Origin: Firmicutes bacterium HGW-Firmicutes-8
GTDB lineage: Bacteria > Bacillota > Thermincolia > Thermincolales > UBA2595
Assembly: GCA_002840165.1 (NCBI GenBank)
Contig: PGZN01000014.1
Location: 1-44,728, forward strand
Reading direction: 5' to 3'
DNA: 44,728 nt
The notes under the pieces were generated by a model, which was not told the DNA's origin, did not search any database, and was given only the letters and a program-made list of their open reading frames with translations. The position numbers and the translations under genes were made by a program. The number at the start of each line of letters is the position of its first letter. Positions within the stretch are counted from its first letter, which is position 1. This document shows positions 42,705-44,728 of this stretch, in pieces.

Positions 42705-43067
42705 AACAATTCCCCCTTTCTTCTTGGTTTCCCAGTAATTCGGCAAGTTTAGCGCGAGCTCTGGAAAGGCGGGACTTGACTGTTCCTTCCGGGAGTTCCA
42801 ATACCCTGGCAACTTCCTGCAGGGGAAGGTCCTCAAAGTAATAAAGGATAACTATAGTAAGGTTTTAAAGTATCCCGGTTCCCTCAGGGAAGCAATTGTT
42901 CTATAAGCTTTAAGAATAGCCTCCTGGATAGCGTCAGCACAATCGGGGTCAGATTTCAAAAAAGATTTGGCGACCCGGTACATCGACAATTCCGAGTTTT
43001 TTATCAGACGCATGAACGCATCCTTACTGCCCTTCTGAGCCATTCTCACTTCGTTTTCCTGCGACAA
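42694..43067 (-). pseudogene. Broken ECF-type sigma factor
   Basis: The 5' part from a TTG at 43067 encodes 71 residues of sigma region 2 (DAFMRLIKNSELSMYRVAKS, then CADAIQEAILKAYRTI, REPGYFKT) and stops at 42852. In another frame the sequence TIVILYYFEDLPLQEVARVL and then PEGTVKSRLSRARAKLAEL (region 4 with its helix-turn-helix) continues to 42694. The linker and most of region 2.4 to 4.1 are absent. The junction is near 42856-42862. Neither fragment would work alone as a sigma factor. Confidence 0.8.
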
Positions 43068-43201
43068 TTAGTCTCACCACCCTTATTCTCCACCCACTCA
43101 TCAGGCAGTTTTTCGCTTCTCCAATCATTAGATAAAATAAGCAGCCATTTGGTTCACGTATTCCCGAATCTTTTGACAGATTCCTTCATTATTATTAGAA
43201 T

Positions 43202-43223
43202 GCCACGAGGCTAAGCCCGTGGC
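43202..43223. repeat. Hairpin after the S41 protease gene
   Basis: On the minus strand GCCACGGGC, loop TTA and GCCTCGTGGC. No T-run follows, so it looks more like a REP-type hairpin or mRNA-protecting end than a terminator. It starts 12 bases past the stop. Confidence 0.6.
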
Positions 43224-43234
43224 TGTGTTATTAC

Positions 43235-44398
43235 TTAATCTTTCAAAATTTCAATTGCCTTGTCGAGCTGAATGTCCTTTGTTGCGTTATTCGGCAATTT
43301 CACTTTCACGTCAGGTTCGATTCCCTTATTATTTATATCATGTTTTAGCGGGGTTAGGTATCTACCAATAGTCAGCTTTAATCCCGCGCCATTTTGCAAC
43401 TGGTACAAAGACTGTACAACACCCTTACCAAAGGTCTTTGTCCCAACAAGGATTCCGGCCTTGGTATCCTTGATAGCGCCTGACACAATCTCAGAAGCAC
43501 TGGCGCTGTTGCCATTCACCAAAACTACCAAAGGTAAATTGATAAACCTTTTATCAGATCTGTAAATCTCTTCACCTTCTGTCCTGTATTCAATTGAAAC
43601 TATCGAGCCTTCCGGGACAAAAAAATCAGCAACGTGAACAGCGGCCTCCAGTTCACCGCCAGGGTTATCCCGCAAGTCTAGGATAATCCCCTTAACCTTA
43701 GATCTCTCAGGATCGTTCATAGGGATACCCAATTCCCTGAGGACGTTTTCAAGCTCAACATCTGTGTTAGCATTAAACTGCCCAATACTAATATGTGCAA
43801 TGTTAGTACCACGAAGAATTTTACCCTCCACAGTAGGAACATTAATAACTTCTCTTTTAAGTCTATACTCATAGATTTTTTCATCGGAATTTCTAAACAC
43901 GGTAAGAGTAACAGATGTACCTAAAGGTCCCCGTATCCGATTTTTGGCTACATATATATTCATGTCCTGGGTACTCTTGCCATCTATTTTCAAAATAATA
44001 TCTCCGGTTCTTAAACCGGCCTTAAATGCAGGTGTACCGTTAATTGGTTTTAAAACATAAAGATGTTCCTTATCTTTTTCAACTTCAATCCCAACACCGC
44101 CAAAACTGCCCTGTACCTGTTCGGTCAGATCTTTGTACATTTTAGGCGACATGTAAACAGAATAAGGGTCACCCAGAGATCGAACTATCCCTTCGATAGC
44201 TCCGTTAATCATGTCAGACCGGTTGGATTTATCAATGTGGTTGTTGTCAATCAAAGAAATAACCCGGATCAAAGTGCCCAGGTTATTATAATCTGTTATC
44301 AGGACTCCGGCGATAAGTCCTCCTGCGAGGGCAGCTAAGACTAATAATACACCAAAAAATCCTATCAGTACCCTACGCCTGTCAGACAAAAATATCAC
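43235..44398 (-). CDS. ctpA: S41 carboxy-terminal processing protease (CtpA-like)
   Basis: 387 residues. An N-terminal membrane segment (about 10-33) is followed by the S41 N-domain, a PDZ domain (about 98-185, GGVGIEVEKDKEHLYVLKPI) and the catalytic core with serine in GNSASASEIVSGA (about 296-308) and Lys325 in TFGKG. Such enzymes trim or degrade exported proteins; CtpB of Bacillus also acts on SpoIVFA. GTG at 44398 is taken as the start; TTG nine bases later is possible. It appears monocistronic. Confidence 0.95.
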   Translation of the reverse strand: MIFLSDRRRVLIGFFGVLLVLAALAGGLIAGVLITDYNNLGTLIRVISLIDNNHIDKSNRSDMINGAIEGIVRSLGDPYSVYMSPKMYKDLTEQVQGSFGGVGIEVEKDKEHLYVLKPINGTPAFKAGLRTGDIILKIDGKSTQDMNIYVAKNRIRGPLGTSVTLTVFRNSDEKIYEYRLKREVINVPTVEGKILRGTNIAHISIGQFNANTDVELENVLRELGIPMNDPERSKVKGIILDLRDNPGGELEAAVHVADFFVPEGSIVSIEYRTEGEEIYRSDKRFINLPLVVLVNGNSASASEIVSGAIKDTKAGILVGTKTFGKGVVQSLYQLQNGAGLKLTIGRYLTPLKHDINNKGIEPDVKVKLPNNATKDIQLDKAIEILKD

Positions 44399-44486
44399 CC
44401 ACTCGTATAGGTTTTGTACACTTTAAATATATGTACTATGCTACAATATTGTCAGGAAAAATACAACTCTTTTGTAAATATTACGG

Positions 44487-44550
44487 TGGGTTCTGCAGGT
44501 GACCTACGCGATACTTTGCCGTCCGTGGCAAATGCGAACCCGCGGTATAT
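44487..44550. other. Nested inverted repeat upstream of the S41 gene
   Basis: GGGTTC and GAACCC flank an inner perfect pair TTTGCC / GGCAAA with a 6-base loop. It lies about 90-150 bases upstream of the S41 start and could be part of its leader or a repeat. No known riboswitch was matched with confidence. Confidence 0.45.
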
Positions 44551-44612
44551 TAGTGCTGTTGCATTGAAAAATAATCCTTAATAAACCCGGGAGCGCTTCC
44601 AGCGCTAAGCCA

Positions 44613-44728
44613 TGTACCCAAAAACGAAAAGTGCGCATTACGGTCAAACCGGCCACCCGTTACGGTTGAAAGCGGCCACCTGTAACGGTGTAAACCGGTC
44701 ACCTTGTTAGGCACTTTGTTTTTTCCAG
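44613..44728. mobile_element. Probable end of an IS21-type insertion sequence
   Basis: Starting near TGTACCCAAAAACG, three tandem degenerate units follow: 44641-44662 (CGGTCAAACCGGCCACCCG), 44663-44685 (CGGTTGAAAGCGGCCACCTG) and 44686-44709 (CGGTGTAAACCGGTCACCTTG). Multiple 20-odd-base repeats inside the end are typical of IS21-family transposase binding sites. The transposase genes would lie beyond the window. The rest of 44399-44612 holds only hairpins (for example AGCGCT-TCC-AGCGCT at 44592-44606). Confidence 0.55.

Noticed and set aside
44487-44550. Cyclic-di-GMP riboswitch
   Set aside because: Only a GGCAAAG-like fragment agrees; the conserved core and tetraloop-receptor parts are not found.

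Overview
The window reads as a piece of chromosome from a spore-forming, anaerobic, low-GC Gram-positive bacterium, most like the Peptococcaceae (Desulfotomaculum/Pelotomaculum type). The main evidence is the conserved Firmicutes gene order (radC-mreBCD-mrdA-minCDE-rodA-spoIVFAB-radical SAM-DUF2344-rng, and tig-clpP-clpX-lonB-lonA-engB), a SpoIVFA/SpoIVFB pair, a sporulation-type LonB, a T-box leader, Rex, and a NuoE/NuoF/HndB-like diaphorase. Almost every gene is on the minus strand; the only confident plus-strand gene is a macro-domain protein at about 20.2-20.7 kb. TTG and GTG starts are common. The organism assignment is inference.

Layout, read in the direction of transcription (right to left). 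44.7-43.2 kb: what looks like the end of an IS21-type element, then an S41 carboxy-terminal protease. 43.1-41.8 kb: an ECF sigma factor and its DUF4179-type anti-sigma partner, each broken by an internal out-of-frame deletion. 41.6-38.2 kb: a phosphatase-superfamily-like domain fused to a polytopic membrane domain, followed by a GT39-type glycosyltransferase. 38.1-29.8 kb: protein quality control (tig, clpP, clpX, lonB, lonA) and engB. 29.7-28.1 kb: a CaCA-type cation exchanger and a small TIGR04086-like membrane protein. 28.1-23.0 kb: a strong promoter and valine T-box, a chimeric GNAT-fragment/REP-associated transposase gene, then valS and folC. 22.9-20.2 kb: a SPOR protein, rex, and the convergent macro-domain gene. 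20.0-16.4 kb: NuoE- and NuoF-like subunits and, beyond about 820 bp of repeats, an HndB-like ferredoxin. 16.2-0.5 kb: maf, radC and the cell-shape, division-site and sporulation genes down to RNase G.

The genes are mostly ordinary, but the spaces between them are not. Four kinds of repeat were found by eye: (A) a nested palindromic element of about 300-500 bp, three copies; (B/C) hairpins of about 57-88 bp with related outer arms; (D) a two-hairpin repeat present once empty and once interrupted by a B hairpin; and tandem heptamer or nonamer arrays at many gene boundaries. In A and B the two arms of a stem differ between copies by matched, compensating substitutions. C is present in two copies of A and absent from the third. 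These occupied/empty pairs suggest that the hairpins move or are gained and lost as units. No transposase of their own is visible here. The one RAYT gene carries a different palindrome, once inside its coding region and once just downstream.
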